64,000 bases of DNA, from the NCBI RefSeq assembly GCF_023276405.1, contig NZ_JALRMO010000001.1:124001-188000 (forward strand), read 5' to 3'. A program made the position numbers and the translations under genes. The DNA comes from Paenibacillus hamazuiensis (GTDB lineage: Bacteria; Bacillota; Bacilli; Paenibacillales; NBRC-103111). Of this stretch, positions 17,180 to 25,146 are shown piece by piece (within the stretch, counting starts at the first letter, position 1; every line of letters starts with the position of its first letter). The notes beneath the pieces are model-generated. The model saw only the letters and a program-made list of their open reading frames with translations. It searched no databases and was not told the DNA's origin.

Positions 17180-18127
17180 ATGAAAAACGTATTGGTTACG
17201 GGCGGCAGTGGCCGTCTCGGGCGTTACGTGATCGAGTACCTGCTGGAGCGAAACTACCGGGTGACCGGATTCGACTGTGCAGCCCCGGATGCGGCGGATT
17301 ACCCGGCTGGCGTGCCGTTCGTGAAGGGAGATTTGACCGATCCGGGCGACTGCATGCGGGCGGTTTCGCTTTCCGAAGCGGAGGCGATCGTTCATCTTGC
17401 GGCCATCCCGTACGACACCGATCTCCATCCGGGGCAGTCCCGCATCCAGAGGCTGCCGGAGGATGAGACGATGAAGGTGAATACGATGGGGACGTATTAT
17501 TTGATGGACGCAGCCAGAAGGTTCAAGCATGTGAAAACCGTCGTTATGGCGTCCTCCTATTATACGCTCGGACTTGGGAGAAGAATCAGCGGCACGCCGT
17601 TTCAGGTCGATTATTTGCCGATCGACGAGGATCATCCGAACCGTCCGGAGGATACGTATGCTTTGTCGAAAATGATCGGCGAGGAAATATTGAAAACGTA
17701 CAGCAGAGCATACGGCATCCGGACCGTCGCTTTCCGCCTGCAGGGCATCGACTGGCCGTCCCGCAAAAGCGATTATAAATACGGCGATGCGCTGGAGCCA
17801 AGAACCGTTCCCAAGGGCGGGCCGGTCGTTACGACGTACCAGTATTTGGACCCCAGGGATGCGGCGCAAGCTTTTCAATTGGCCATCGAAGCGGAGCATC
17901 TGGAGCCGTTCGAAGCGTTTTATCTGCTGACCGACAGCCGCCACTCGGAGGAGACGAAACATTTTGCCGCCAAGGTGTGGCCGGAGCTTAAGGAGATGGC
18001 CGCTCATTTGGAGGGGACCGAGGGGATTATCACCTGCAAAAAGTTGCGCGAAAAACTCGGCTACGAGCCGAAGTATTCCTGGCGCAATCAGCCGGAAACA
18101 GTCAAGGAGGCTCAGACGACGCCATGA
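17180..18127 (+). CDS. NAD-dependent epimerase/dehydratase (extended SDR)
   Basis: 315 residues. The N-terminal nucleotide-binding motif is VTGGSGRLGRYV and the catalytic dyad is YALSK at about residue 160, with the upstream serine in MASSYY. This is the extended short-chain dehydrogenase fold of sugar epimerases and uronate dehydrogenases. A long insertion HPGQSRIQRLPEDETMKVNT sits near the active site. In this operon it probably oxidises or epimerises the imported sugar. It overlaps the next gene by 4 bases (ATGA), showing translational coupling. Confidence 0.88.
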   Translation: MKNVLVTGGSGRLGRYVIEYLLERNYRVTGFDCAAPDAADYPAGVPFVKGDLTDPGDCMRAVSLSEAEAIVHLAAIPYDTDLHPGQSRIQRLPEDETMKVNTMGTYYLMDAARRFKHVKTVVMASSYYTLGLGRRISGTPFQVDYLPIDEDHPNRPEDTYALSKMIGEEILKTYSRAYGIRTVAFRLQGIDWPSRKSDYKYGDALEPRTVPKGGPVVTTYQYLDPRDAAQAFQLAIEAEHLEPFEAFYLLTDSRHSEETKHFAAKVWPELKEMAAHLEGTEGIITCKKLREKLGYEPKYSWRNQPETVKEAQTTP

Positions 18128-19011
18128 CAAATCGGATCCGGTTCGGACATACCGCCATCACGTGGGACAATTCGGACATAGAGTCGGCCATTCCGGCCAT
18201 CGCTTCGTGCGGCTATTGGGGTACGGAGACATTCGGCTGGGTGCTGGAGGAGTGGGAGGCGAGCGGCCGGGATTTACCCGGGCTGATGGGGCGGCACGGG
18301 CTGCAGCTTACATCGCTGTACTGCCACCTGGATCTTGTCGATCCGAACGTGCGGCAGGAGGAGATCGGCAAGGTGCTGCAGTGGGTGGAGATGTACAAGA
18401 AATTCGCCGGACCGGTCGTCATCATCGGGGGCAAAATGGTCCATCGTCCTTCGTTTTCATTAACCGATCATTTGGCCGATGTAGTTGCGACGATCAACGA
18501 ATTGGCCGAACGAATTGCAGACCGGGGCTTGCTCTGCTGCTTTCATCCGCATACCGGAACTCCGGTGGAAACGGAAGAGGAGATCCACCGCGTGATGAAT
18601 GCGCTGGACAGCCGTTATGCCGCCTTTGCCCCCGATACCGGGCAAATCGCCAAAGGCGGTTCGGAACCGCTTGGCATTATAAAGGAATACCGTGAGCTGA
18701 TCCGCATCGTTCATGTTAAGGATTACATCGGCGGACCTATCGAGCATGACGCGCAGGGGAGGGAAATCGACAAAACCGGGTTTCTCGGTTACACCCCGCT
18801 TGGGCAGGGAAGCGTCGATATCAAAGGGATTTTGCAGTATTTGGAAAATTCCGGCTACACAGGTTACGCCCATGTGGAATTGGACGGCAACCAGTGGAGC
18901 CCGACCCGCAAGGGCAATCCGATGTTGCCGCCGCTGGAGGCAATACAGACGAGCAAAAGCTACCTGCAGCAGCTCGGCTATTCGAATTTCAAAACCGATA
19001 TACCGACATAG
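18124..19011 (+). CDS. Sugar phosphate isomerase/epimerase, TIM barrel (operon copy 2)
   Basis: 295 residues, starting inside the stop of the epimerase gene. It is again a xylose-isomerase-like barrel: VIIGGKMVHRP, CCFHPHTGTPVETEEEI (a His-rich metal region), AFAPDTGQIAKGG, IVHVKDYIGG and YAHVELDGNQWSP. The pattern resembles inosose dehydratase and related 2-keto-inositol or keto-sugar enzymes (IolE-like), but identity is not certain. It is not a close copy of the first barrel. Last gene of the operon. Confidence 0.86.
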   Translation: MTNRIRFGHTAITWDNSDIESAIPAIASCGYWGTETFGWVLEEWEASGRDLPGLMGRHGLQLTSLYCHLDLVDPNVRQEEIGKVLQWVEMYKKFAGPVVIIGGKMVHRPSFSLTDHLADVVATINELAERIADRGLLCCFHPHTGTPVETEEEIHRVMNALDSRYAAFAPDTGQIAKGGSEPLGIIKEYRELIRIVHVKDYIGGPIEHDAQGREIDKTGFLGYTPLGQGSVDIKGILQYLENSGYTGYAHVELDGNQWSPTRKGNPMLPPLEAIQTSKSYLQQLGYSNFKTDIPT

Positions 19012-19042
19012 CGGTATTTGCACATTTTCAAAGGCGGTACGT

Positions 19043-19144
19043 AAACTCTTCGGGGAATACCCCTCCCCTTCTATCAAGGGATTCATCTTGAAGTGGAGTA
19101 TTTCAACAGTCTGTTTCGGCAAGCGTATGCTTGCCGATTTTTTG
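19043..19144 (+). ncRNA. Candidate structured RNA, copy 2 (two hairpins plus terminator)
   Basis: Homologue of 11242-11342, starting 31 bp after the last operon gene. The first hairpin is GGGG-AATA-CCCC. The second is TCAAG-GGATTCAT-CTTGA, in which the C-to-A change of the left arm is matched by a G-to-T change in the right arm relative to copy 1. A terminator (CGGCAAGC with GCTTGCCG and TTTTTTG, 19117-19144) replaces the unrelated terminator of copy 1, so the conserved part is the upstream structure and not the terminator. Confidence 0.55.
19117..19144 (+). terminator. Rho-independent terminator after the sugar operon
   Basis: Perfect 8-bp stem CGGCAAGC / GCTTGCCG, loop GTAT, then ATTTTTTG. 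Confidence 0.9.
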
Positions 19145-19229
19145 TTTTTTATTCCCCTGTACATGCAACATCGGCGTCGGACCTTTCGTTGGAATAAGTA
19201 GGGATTTTTAATAACCGGAGGGGGCGGAT

Positions 19230-19343
19230 TTGAAGAAAATGATATGGATGATGGCGGCATTACTTTCGCTGACGGCGTTTGGTGGATGGATGAGCAAGTC
19301 CCGAACCAGTCCCGGGGCGACGCTTTTTACTACTTTGTTCTGA
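19230..19343 (+). CDS. Possible 37-residue membrane peptide
   Basis: A TTG start follows GGAGGGGG by five bases. The peptide has two basic residues, then a hydrophobic stretch (MIWMMAALLSLTAFGGWM) and a polar tail (SKSRTSPGATLFTTLF). It reads as a single-span or signal-like peptide. It ends 74 bp before the KimA-like gene. No family is recognised. The good ribosome site is the main support; the short length and TTG start keep confidence low. Confidence 0.35.
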   Translation: MKKMIWMMAALLSLTAFGGWMSKSRTSPGATLFTTLF

Positions 19344-19417
19344 AAGTGGATTGAACGGGAGCGTGTTTGATCGCCGCAATTGGGCATAATACCCATAAAA
19401 ATGTTGGCGGTGAAACC

Positions 19418-21244
19418 ATGTTTTCCTACCTGAAAAGATTACTGATCGGAAGGCCGCTGAAGTCGACGGAACTAGGGGAGCAGAAAATCAGCAAAACGAA
19501 GGCTCTGGCCATCCTTTCCTCGGATGCGTTATCTTCGGTTGCATACGGTCCGGAGCAAATTCTGATCGTCCTGATTTCGGTTGGCGTCGCAGCGTTCTGG
19601 TATTCCATCCCGATTGCGGTCGGGGTCTTGATCCTGCTAGTGGCGCTTATATTATCTTATCGGCAGGTGATCTTCGCTTATCCTCATGGCGGGGGAGCTT
19701 ACGTGGTATCCAAGGAAAATCTCGGCATGTATCCCGGATTGATTGCCGGCGGATCGCTGCTTGTGGACTACATTTTAACGGTTGCGGTGAGTGTGTCTGC
19801 GGGAACGGATGCCATTACGTCGGCTTTTCCCGCGCTGCATGCCCATACCGTCGGCATAGCCGTTTTGTTCGTCATTTTGATTACCATATTGAATTTGCGG
19901 GGTGTTACGGAGTCCGCTTCCATTTTAGCCTATCCGGTTTATTTATTCGTTTTGGCTTTATTTATATTGATTGGAGCGGGTATTTATCAAATCGCTGCCG
20001 GTAGCGTACCGCCCGATCTGCACGCCCCTATCGGTACCCCGATCGCCGGTATCAGCCTGTTTTTGCTGCTCAGGGCATTCGCCTCGGGAAGCTCGGCTTT
20101 AACCGGCGTAGAGGCCATTTCGAATGCCATTCCGAACTTCAAAGATCCTGCCCCGAATAACGCGGCGAAAACGCTGCTCGCGATGGGGGCTTTGCTCGCT
20201 TTGCTGTTTTCGGGAATCGTTTATTTGGCTTATTACTACGGTGTTGCTCCCAAGGAGGAAGTGACCGTTCTTTCGCAGATCGCCGAACGGACATTTGGGC
20301 GGAACTTTATGTACTTCTTCATTCAAGGAACAACGGCGTTAATCTTGATTCTTGCCGCCAACACCGGGTATTCCGCCTTCCCGCTGCTTGCGGTAAACCT
20401 GGCCAAAGATAAATTTATTCCAAGAATGTTCACCATCCGAGGGGACCGGCTCGGATATTCGAACGGCATTATTTTTCTCGGCGTGTTATCGATTCTTTTA
20501 ATCATCGGCTTTAAAGGGCAAACGGAACACCTTATCCCCCTTTATGCCGTCGGGGTGTTTATCCCCTTTACCCTTGCCCAGACGGGAATGATCTTAAAAT
20601 GGGTTCGCCAAAAGCCGAGGGGATGGCAACCCAAATTAATGATCAACACGGTAGGCGCCCTGATCAGTCTGGTCGTGAGCCTTATGTTCTTTTTGACCAA
20701 GTTTGCGCAAGTATGGTCCGTGCTGGTTTTCCTGCCTTTGATCATTTTGCTCTTTCATCGGATTAAAAAGCACTATGACGCCGTTGGCGACCAGTTAAGG
20801 ATTACGGAATGCGCAGAAACTCTTCCTATCGAGGGCAATGTTTTCATCCTGCCTGTTGCCGGCGTCACGCGGGTGGTGGAAAATTCGTTAAAATACGTAA
20901 AATCTCTTTCGCCCGACCAAATCATCGCGGTTTACGTTCCGTTCGAAAGGGAAGAGGAAGCGATATTTGAAGAAAAGTGGGGAAAGTGGCAGCCGGACGT
21001 AAGGCTGGTTACGCTGCATTCCCCGTACAGAAGCATTATTAATCCGCTGTCCAAGTTTATCGATACGGTTCAGCGGAGAGCCGGCGAGTCGAACTACCAT
21101 GTGACAGTGGTAATTCCGCAGTTTATTCCCAAAAAAGCTTGGCATAACATCCTGCACAACCAGTCCAGCTTGCTTATTCGCGCTTACTTGCTGCGCCGCA
21201 GAGACGTGGTCGTAACAACCGTGCCGTATCATTTAACAAAATAG
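19418..21244 (+). CDS. KimA-like APC-superfamily potassium transporter
   Basis: 608 residues from the ATG at 19418. The N-terminal part MFSYLKRLLIGRPLKSTELGEQKI followed by LSSDALSSVAYGPEQIL is characteristic of the KimA/YdaO family. About twelve transmembrane segments run to residue 445, then a soluble C-terminal domain of about 150 residues resembles a USP-like fold (IIAVYVPFEREEEAIFEEKW). KimA of B. subtilis is a high-affinity proton/potassium symporter inhibited by cyclic di-AMP. I looked for the cyclic di-AMP riboswitch that often precedes kimA and did not find it. The gene lies 41 bp before a germinant receptor operon and may be co-transcribed with it. Confidence 0.88.
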   Translation: MFSYLKRLLIGRPLKSTELGEQKISKTKALAILSSDALSSVAYGPEQILIVLISVGVAAFWYSIPIAVGVLILLVALILSYRQVIFAYPHGGGAYVVSKENLGMYPGLIAGGSLLVDYILTVAVSVSAGTDAITSAFPALHAHTVGIAVLFVILITILNLRGVTESASILAYPVYLFVLALFILIGAGIYQIAAGSVPPDLHAPIGTPIAGISLFLLLRAFASGSSALTGVEAISNAIPNFKDPAPNNAAKTLLAMGALLALLFSGIVYLAYYYGVAPKEEVTVLSQIAERTFGRNFMYFFIQGTTALILILAANTGYSAFPLLAVNLAKDKFIPRMFTIRGDRLGYSNGIIFLGVLSILLIIGFKGQTEHLIPLYAVGVFIPFTLAQTGMILKWVRQKPRGWQPKLMINTVGALISLVVSLMFFLTKFAQVWSVLVFLPLIILLFHRIKKHYDAVGDQLRITECAETLPIEGNVFILPVAGVTRVVENSLKYVKSLSPDQIIAVYVPFEREEEAIFEEKWGKWQPDVRLVTLHSPYRSIINPLSKFIDTVQRRAGESNYHVTVVIPQFIPKKAWHNILHNQSSLLIRAYLLRRRDVVVTTVPYHLTK

Positions 21245-21285
21245 GTGAATACTAGCAGATTATCAGCAACAGGAAGTGACCCGAC

Positions 21286-22617
21286 TTGGAACTATTGGAA
21301 CGTTTGCAGTCAAGACAGAAGCAGGATGCCGATTTGTTTCTTCATCGAATGCTGCTTGCCCGCCAGCCGGTCACGCTCACAGGATACAAATCGCTGATCG
21401 ATTTGCCCCATACGATGATGCTGCTTCAGCAGCAGGCTCAAAATGCCGTCGCCGAAGATCGGCCTTTGTTTGCTTTGGCAAGCGGAATCGGCGAATATAT
21501 GAACGATGCGGACGAGCAAGCCGTGATCGCGGCAATATCGGAAGGGAATTTGGTTGTTTTTCCGGACGGTTCCGATATGACCTTCAAGCTCACACCGGTA
21601 AACCGTACGTTATCCCGTTCCATTGAAGCGCCGACGACCGAAAACGTGCTGCGCGGTTCGATCAGCGCTTTCATCGAAGATATCGATACGAATCTCGGGA
21701 TCCTGAAAAAACAATTCATTTCCGACAAATTGCGAATACAGTCGTATTGGGTAGGAACTGATCAGCGCAGACGAGCGATCATCTTGTACACGGAGGGCAA
21801 AGCAAGCTCTAAATTCAATCATGATTTAATTCAAAAAATCGAATCCAATTTAGACAAAGACATTCCTAACCTGCAAGCGCTGGCCCATGTGCTGGGATTC
21901 TCCAAATGGGTGCTCGCTCCCGGCTTCAACACGACGGAACTGCCCCAAAATGCCGCCTGGGCGCTCGGACAAGGGAAAACGGTTTTGTTTCTCGACCGCT
22001 TTCCTTTCGCCATAATTATGCCGAGCGTGATTATGGATATGTTCGCTGCCGAAAATGACCATAATTTTCTTCCCATTTTCATGTTCATCATCAGGTTCTT
22101 GCGGATCATCGGCGTACTCTCCAACATGCTGATGCCCGGATTGTATGTCGCGCTCGTTTCGGTAAATCCCGACGTACTTCGCATAGAACTTGCCTTGTCG
22201 ATCGCCGGCAGCCGTGAAGGCGTCCCGTATCCGGCTGTTTTCGAGACGCTGCTTCTACTCGTCATTCTGGAACTGACGCTGGAGTCAAGCGTTCGGCTTC
22301 CGAAAACAATAGGACCTACGATCACGATGGTCGGCGGCATCATTCTCGGACAGGCTGTCGTGCAGGCGCAGCTTGTCAGCAACGTTCTGATCATTATTTT
22401 AGCGGCAACGACCATTGCCAGCTTTGCGGTGGTCGGATTCAACAATGCGGTGATCATCCGATTGCCGAAATATCTGATCCTCATTTTATCGGCGATGTAC
22501 GGGGTACTTGGTCTATTCGTCGGGATGATGCTTGTTTGTGCAAGCTTAGCCAGTGCGAGCGTTTTTGGAATACCTTATTTGTATAAGTGGAAAGCAAGGG
22601 AGCATTCGGATGGATAA
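21286..22617 (+). CDS. Spore germination protein, GerA family A subunit
   Basis: 443 residues from a TTG start with AGGAAGTGA seven bases upstream. The N-terminal cytoplasmic domain (to about 230) includes VNRTLSRSIEAPTTENVLRGS, the family signature. The C-terminal membrane part has FAIIMPSVIMDMFA, VSVNPDVLRIELALSIAGSR and PKTIGPTITMVGGIILGQAVV. A subunits form the ligand-gated ion channel of the germinant receptor in the inner spore membrane. It is slightly shorter than many homologues (about 480-520). The stop overlaps the next gene by 8 bases. Confidence 0.92.
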   Translation: MELLERLQSRQKQDADLFLHRMLLARQPVTLTGYKSLIDLPHTMMLLQQQAQNAVAEDRPLFALASGIGEYMNDADEQAVIAAISEGNLVVFPDGSDMTFKLTPVNRTLSRSIEAPTTENVLRGSISAFIEDIDTNLGILKKQFISDKLRIQSYWVGTDQRRRAIILYTEGKASSKFNHDLIQKIESNLDKDIPNLQALAHVLGFSKWVLAPGFNTTELPQNAAWALGQGKTVLFLDRFPFAIIMPSVIMDMFAAENDHNFLPIFMFIIRFLRIIGVLSNMLMPGLYVALVSVNPDVLRIELALSIAGSREGVPYPAVFETLLLLVILELTLESSVRLPKTIGPTITMVGGIILGQAVVQAQLVSNVLIIILAATTIASFAVVGFNNAVIIRLPKYLILILSAMYGVLGLFVGMMLVCASLASASVFGIPYLYKWKAREHSDG

Positions 22618-23695
22618 AAGCTTGCAAGTGACGGTCATGTATCTCCTGACGCATGTGGGGCTTATTTTTTTCATGTACCCGACGGAGATTATTGAATCAG
22701 TGCCTATAGGCCATTGGAGCCCCATATTGCTGGGATTTTTGTTTCATGTCACTTTGCTCGGCATATTCACGAAAGGCTTAAGTTATTTTAAGTCCCAAAA
22801 CTTGATCGATATTTTTCTCGGGGCGGGCAAAGCTTTTGCCGTCATCCTGCTTGTGCCCGTAACTTTCTACTTTTTGATGGAGATCGTTATCATGGTCCGC
22901 GCATATTCGGAAATCATCAAGATGATTTTTTTGGAGAATACGCCGATATGGGCGATAATCGCCTTGTTGCTGGCGGTAACGACGATGATTTCCTCCCTCG
23001 GCATCGAAACGGTGTTCAGAACGGGACTGCTTATTGCCGTTCTGTTTCTCCCCATATTCTTATTGGTTCTTTCCATTTCATTCCAAAATGCGGATTGGCG
23101 TTATGTTTTTCCTTTAATGGACGAACGGGCGGTTTCTTTGTCGTACGTATTGAGCCGTCCTTTCCTGCTTAGCTTGTTTGCATTCGCAGGAGGATTTACC
23201 TTTCTCGGTTTCATTCAGCCTTATATCCCTTACAAACGCCGCAGCGTAATGGGGGCCAGCGCGCTGCTTCTCCCGCTGTTTCTGATCTCGGTTTACGTCC
23301 CTTTGCTTACATTCGGACAAAACACGGTGTTCGAGCTTCAATTCCCGTTCATCACGGCGATAGATACGGTGAATATTACTTGGCTGATGTTTGACCGGGT
23401 CACGATGTTTTTCATGATTACTCTGATTTGCTTCGTTTTGCTCTTTTTTTCATTGGTCATGTGGAAGGCGACTTTGCTGATTCGGCGCGCTTTGCCTTTT
23501 ATCCGGCCGATCCCGGCGAAGCTGCTGCTGGCTCTGGCTCTATTTATCCTTTGTTTGCAAATTCCGGATTTTAAAACCGTTGAACAGCTGCTTTGGTGGA
23601 ACACCTTTTTGCGCCTTTATGTGACGATTGCCATTCCGTTCATCACGCTGATTTTGGGAATTCGTCATCATCGAAAAGGAGCGGTTTTTTCATGA
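22610..23695 (+). CDS. Spore germination protein, GerB family (germinant-binding permease)
   Basis: 361 residues from the ATG at 22610 with AAGGGAG upstream, overlapping the A-subunit gene. Ten hydrophobic segments are expected for this APC-like family, for example VTVMYLLTHVGLIFFMYPTEI and SLFAFAGGFTFLGFIQPYI. B subunits bind the small-molecule germinant. Its stop overlaps the start of the C subunit (ATGA), so all three subunits are translationally coupled. Confidence 0.9.
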   Translation: MDKSLQVTVMYLLTHVGLIFFMYPTEIIESVPIGHWSPILLGFLFHVTLLGIFTKGLSYFKSQNLIDIFLGAGKAFAVILLVPVTFYFLMEIVIMVRAYSEIIKMIFLENTPIWAIIALLLAVTTMISSLGIETVFRTGLLIAVLFLPIFLLVLSISFQNADWRYVFPLMDERAVSLSYVLSRPFLLSLFAFAGGFTFLGFIQPYIPYKRRSVMGASALLLPLFLISVYVPLLTFGQNTVFELQFPFITAIDTVNITWLMFDRVTMFFMITLICFVLLFFSLVMWKATLLIRRALPFIRPIPAKLLLALALFILCLQIPDFKTVEQLLWWNTFLRLYVTIAIPFITLILGIRHHRKGAVFS

Positions 23696-24774
23696 TCGCA
23701 AAGAAAGGCATTCACTATGCTCTAAAGATGCTGCTGATAGCGGGATTCCCGGTCGTCTTAGGCGGATGCTGGGACATCAAAGACATCAATCATCGAGCCT
23801 TGCCCATTGCTATGGGTCTGGAAAGCCATGATGGAGGATATAAAATCTCTTTTCTCCTCCCGAAAACGACTCAGGGCCGAACCGACGTGAGAATCGTAAC
23901 CGATACAGGCGACACGATCAACAGCGTCATTGACCGGATCGGCAAAAATTTGGAGATGCAGGTCGATCTGCTTCATTTAAAAGTCATCGTGTTTGATCGG
24001 GGGTTCGCTGAACAAGGTTTAAGGGACAGCATTTCAAGTTTTATGCGTGCACGCGACGTATCCCCCAAGGCGATAGTGGCCATTACGGAAGGAAAAATGG
24101 AAACCTTGTTTCAAAAGCTGAAATCCTCATCAACGACCAGCGGAATGGAAATTTATGATTATTTTGAAAAAAGCGCCGGGTGGACGCCTCAAGTGGCGCA
24201 AACGCGAATTTGGGAAGTTTTTCGAAGTCTTAATTCCTACACGCGCGACGTCGTCATTCCCATCGTCGAAGCAGGCCAAACGACGGCCATTGCAAGCACC
24301 GGCTCGGCTGTGATAAAAAATGCAAAGATGGTTGACCGGATTACCCCGGACGAAACCCTGTTGTTCAATGTTTACCATGGATTAAGCTCGCAAGGGAAAA
24401 TCGAAGTTATGGCCCATGCATCGGTATTGATCGTAGCGGACAAGCTGACGCACAGATCTTCTTTTGAAGGGAACAAACCGGTTTTAAACAGTCGGATGAC
24501 CCTGAACGTTACCGTTCAAGAAACAAAGGGATCGCCGACCGTAACCATGATCAAACAGGAACTTGACGAGCTGCTCGCCCGCAGGTTGCAGCGAATGTTT
24601 CGCAAGGTTCAATCCAAAGAAGCCGATATTTTGGGATTGGGTCAATTTTTCCGTTCCAAGATTCCCCGCGATCGCCTGGAACATTGGAGGTCGGATTATT
24701 ATCCGCATATGGAGTTGAATCTTAAGGTTGATTCGATTATTCAGAACGAAGGACTTCTCAAAATGAAACAGTAA
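23692..24774 (+). CDS. Spore germination lipoprotein, Ger(x)C family
   Basis: 360 residues from the ATG at 23692 (AAAAGGAG upstream). A signal peptide ends in the lipobox VVLGGC, followed by WDIKDINHRALPIAMGLE, the classic GerC mature N-terminus. The rest shows the three-domain GerC fold with DVSPKAIVAITEG and DETLLFNVYHGL. C subunits are membrane-anchored on the outer face of the inner spore membrane and complete the receptor. A terminator follows. Confidence 0.92.
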   Translation: MIAKKGIHYALKMLLIAGFPVVLGGCWDIKDINHRALPIAMGLESHDGGYKISFLLPKTTQGRTDVRIVTDTGDTINSVIDRIGKNLEMQVDLLHLKVIVFDRGFAEQGLRDSISSFMRARDVSPKAIVAITEGKMETLFQKLKSSSTTSGMEIYDYFEKSAGWTPQVAQTRIWEVFRSLNSYTRDVVIPIVEAGQTTAIASTGSAVIKNAKMVDRITPDETLLFNVYHGLSSQGKIEVMAHASVLIVADKLTHRSSFEGNKPVLNSRMTLNVTVQETKGSPTVTMIKQELDELLARRLQRMFRKVQSKEADILGLGQFFRSKIPRDRLEHWRSDYYPHMELNLKVDSIIQNEGLLKMKQ

Positions 24775-24775
24775 G

Positions 24776-24803
24776 CCTTCCGGAAATCCGGAGGGTTTTT
24801 TTC
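24776..24803 (+). terminator. Rho-independent terminator after gerC
   Basis: Stem CCTTCCGG with CCGGAGGG (one G-U pair), loop AAAT, and seven T. Confidence 0.88.
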
Positions 24804-24928
24804 ATGCCCCGATTTTTATATTTTTTTTACACCTGCGGCCGAATTCTTTACCCCCTTTTTACAGCGAATCGGTTTAAGATTTCTCTATACCAAGCAAGAG
24901 TTGAGGTTATGGATGAGGAGATGAGAGG

Positions 24929-25015
24929 ATGGTCAACGATTTGACGATGGTTTTGCTGATGGCTGCAGCATTCATCGGCTTTTGGGGTTTTATGAAATTT
25001 GCGGAAAAAAAGTAA
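24929..25015 (+). CDS. 28-residue membrane peptide upstream of kdpF
   Basis: The gene reads MVNDLTMVLLMAAAFIGFWG and ends FMKFAEKK; a GAGGAGATGAGAGG stretch precedes the ATG. It is one hydrophobic span with a basic C-terminus. It lies 12 bp before kdpF, and the AAGGAGG overlapping its stop serves kdpF. It is distinct from KdpF in sequence. Its place suggests a second small Kdp-associated peptide; no function is known to me. Confidence 0.65.
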   Translation: MVNDLTMVLLMAAAFIGFWGFMKFAEKK

Positions 25016-25027
25016 GGAGGCGGCTGC

Positions 25028-25105
25028 ATGCTCGTCATCGGAATCGTTGCGATTGCTTTAATTATCTACCTTGGTTTTGTGCTGGTGAAACCGGAAAAAT
25101 TTTAA
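25028..25105 (+). CDS. kdpF: KdpF, small subunit of the potassium-transporting ATPase
   Basis: 25 residues, one transmembrane span (VIGIVAIALIIYLGFVLV) ending KPEKF, the conserved end of KdpF. AAGGAGG stands 7-8 bases before the ATG. KdpF is a lipid-like stabiliser of the KdpABC complex. It is first of the canonical kdpFABC genes. Confidence 0.85.
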   Translation: MLVIGIVAIALIIYLGFVLVKPEKF

Positions 25106-25146
25106 CGGAACGGGCCGGCTTTATGGATGAAGGGGGACATTTTGCC

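Noticed and set aside
19144-19417. A cyclic di-AMP (ydaO-type) riboswitch before the KimA-like gene
   Set aside because: I looked for the conserved core of that riboswitch and saw none of it.
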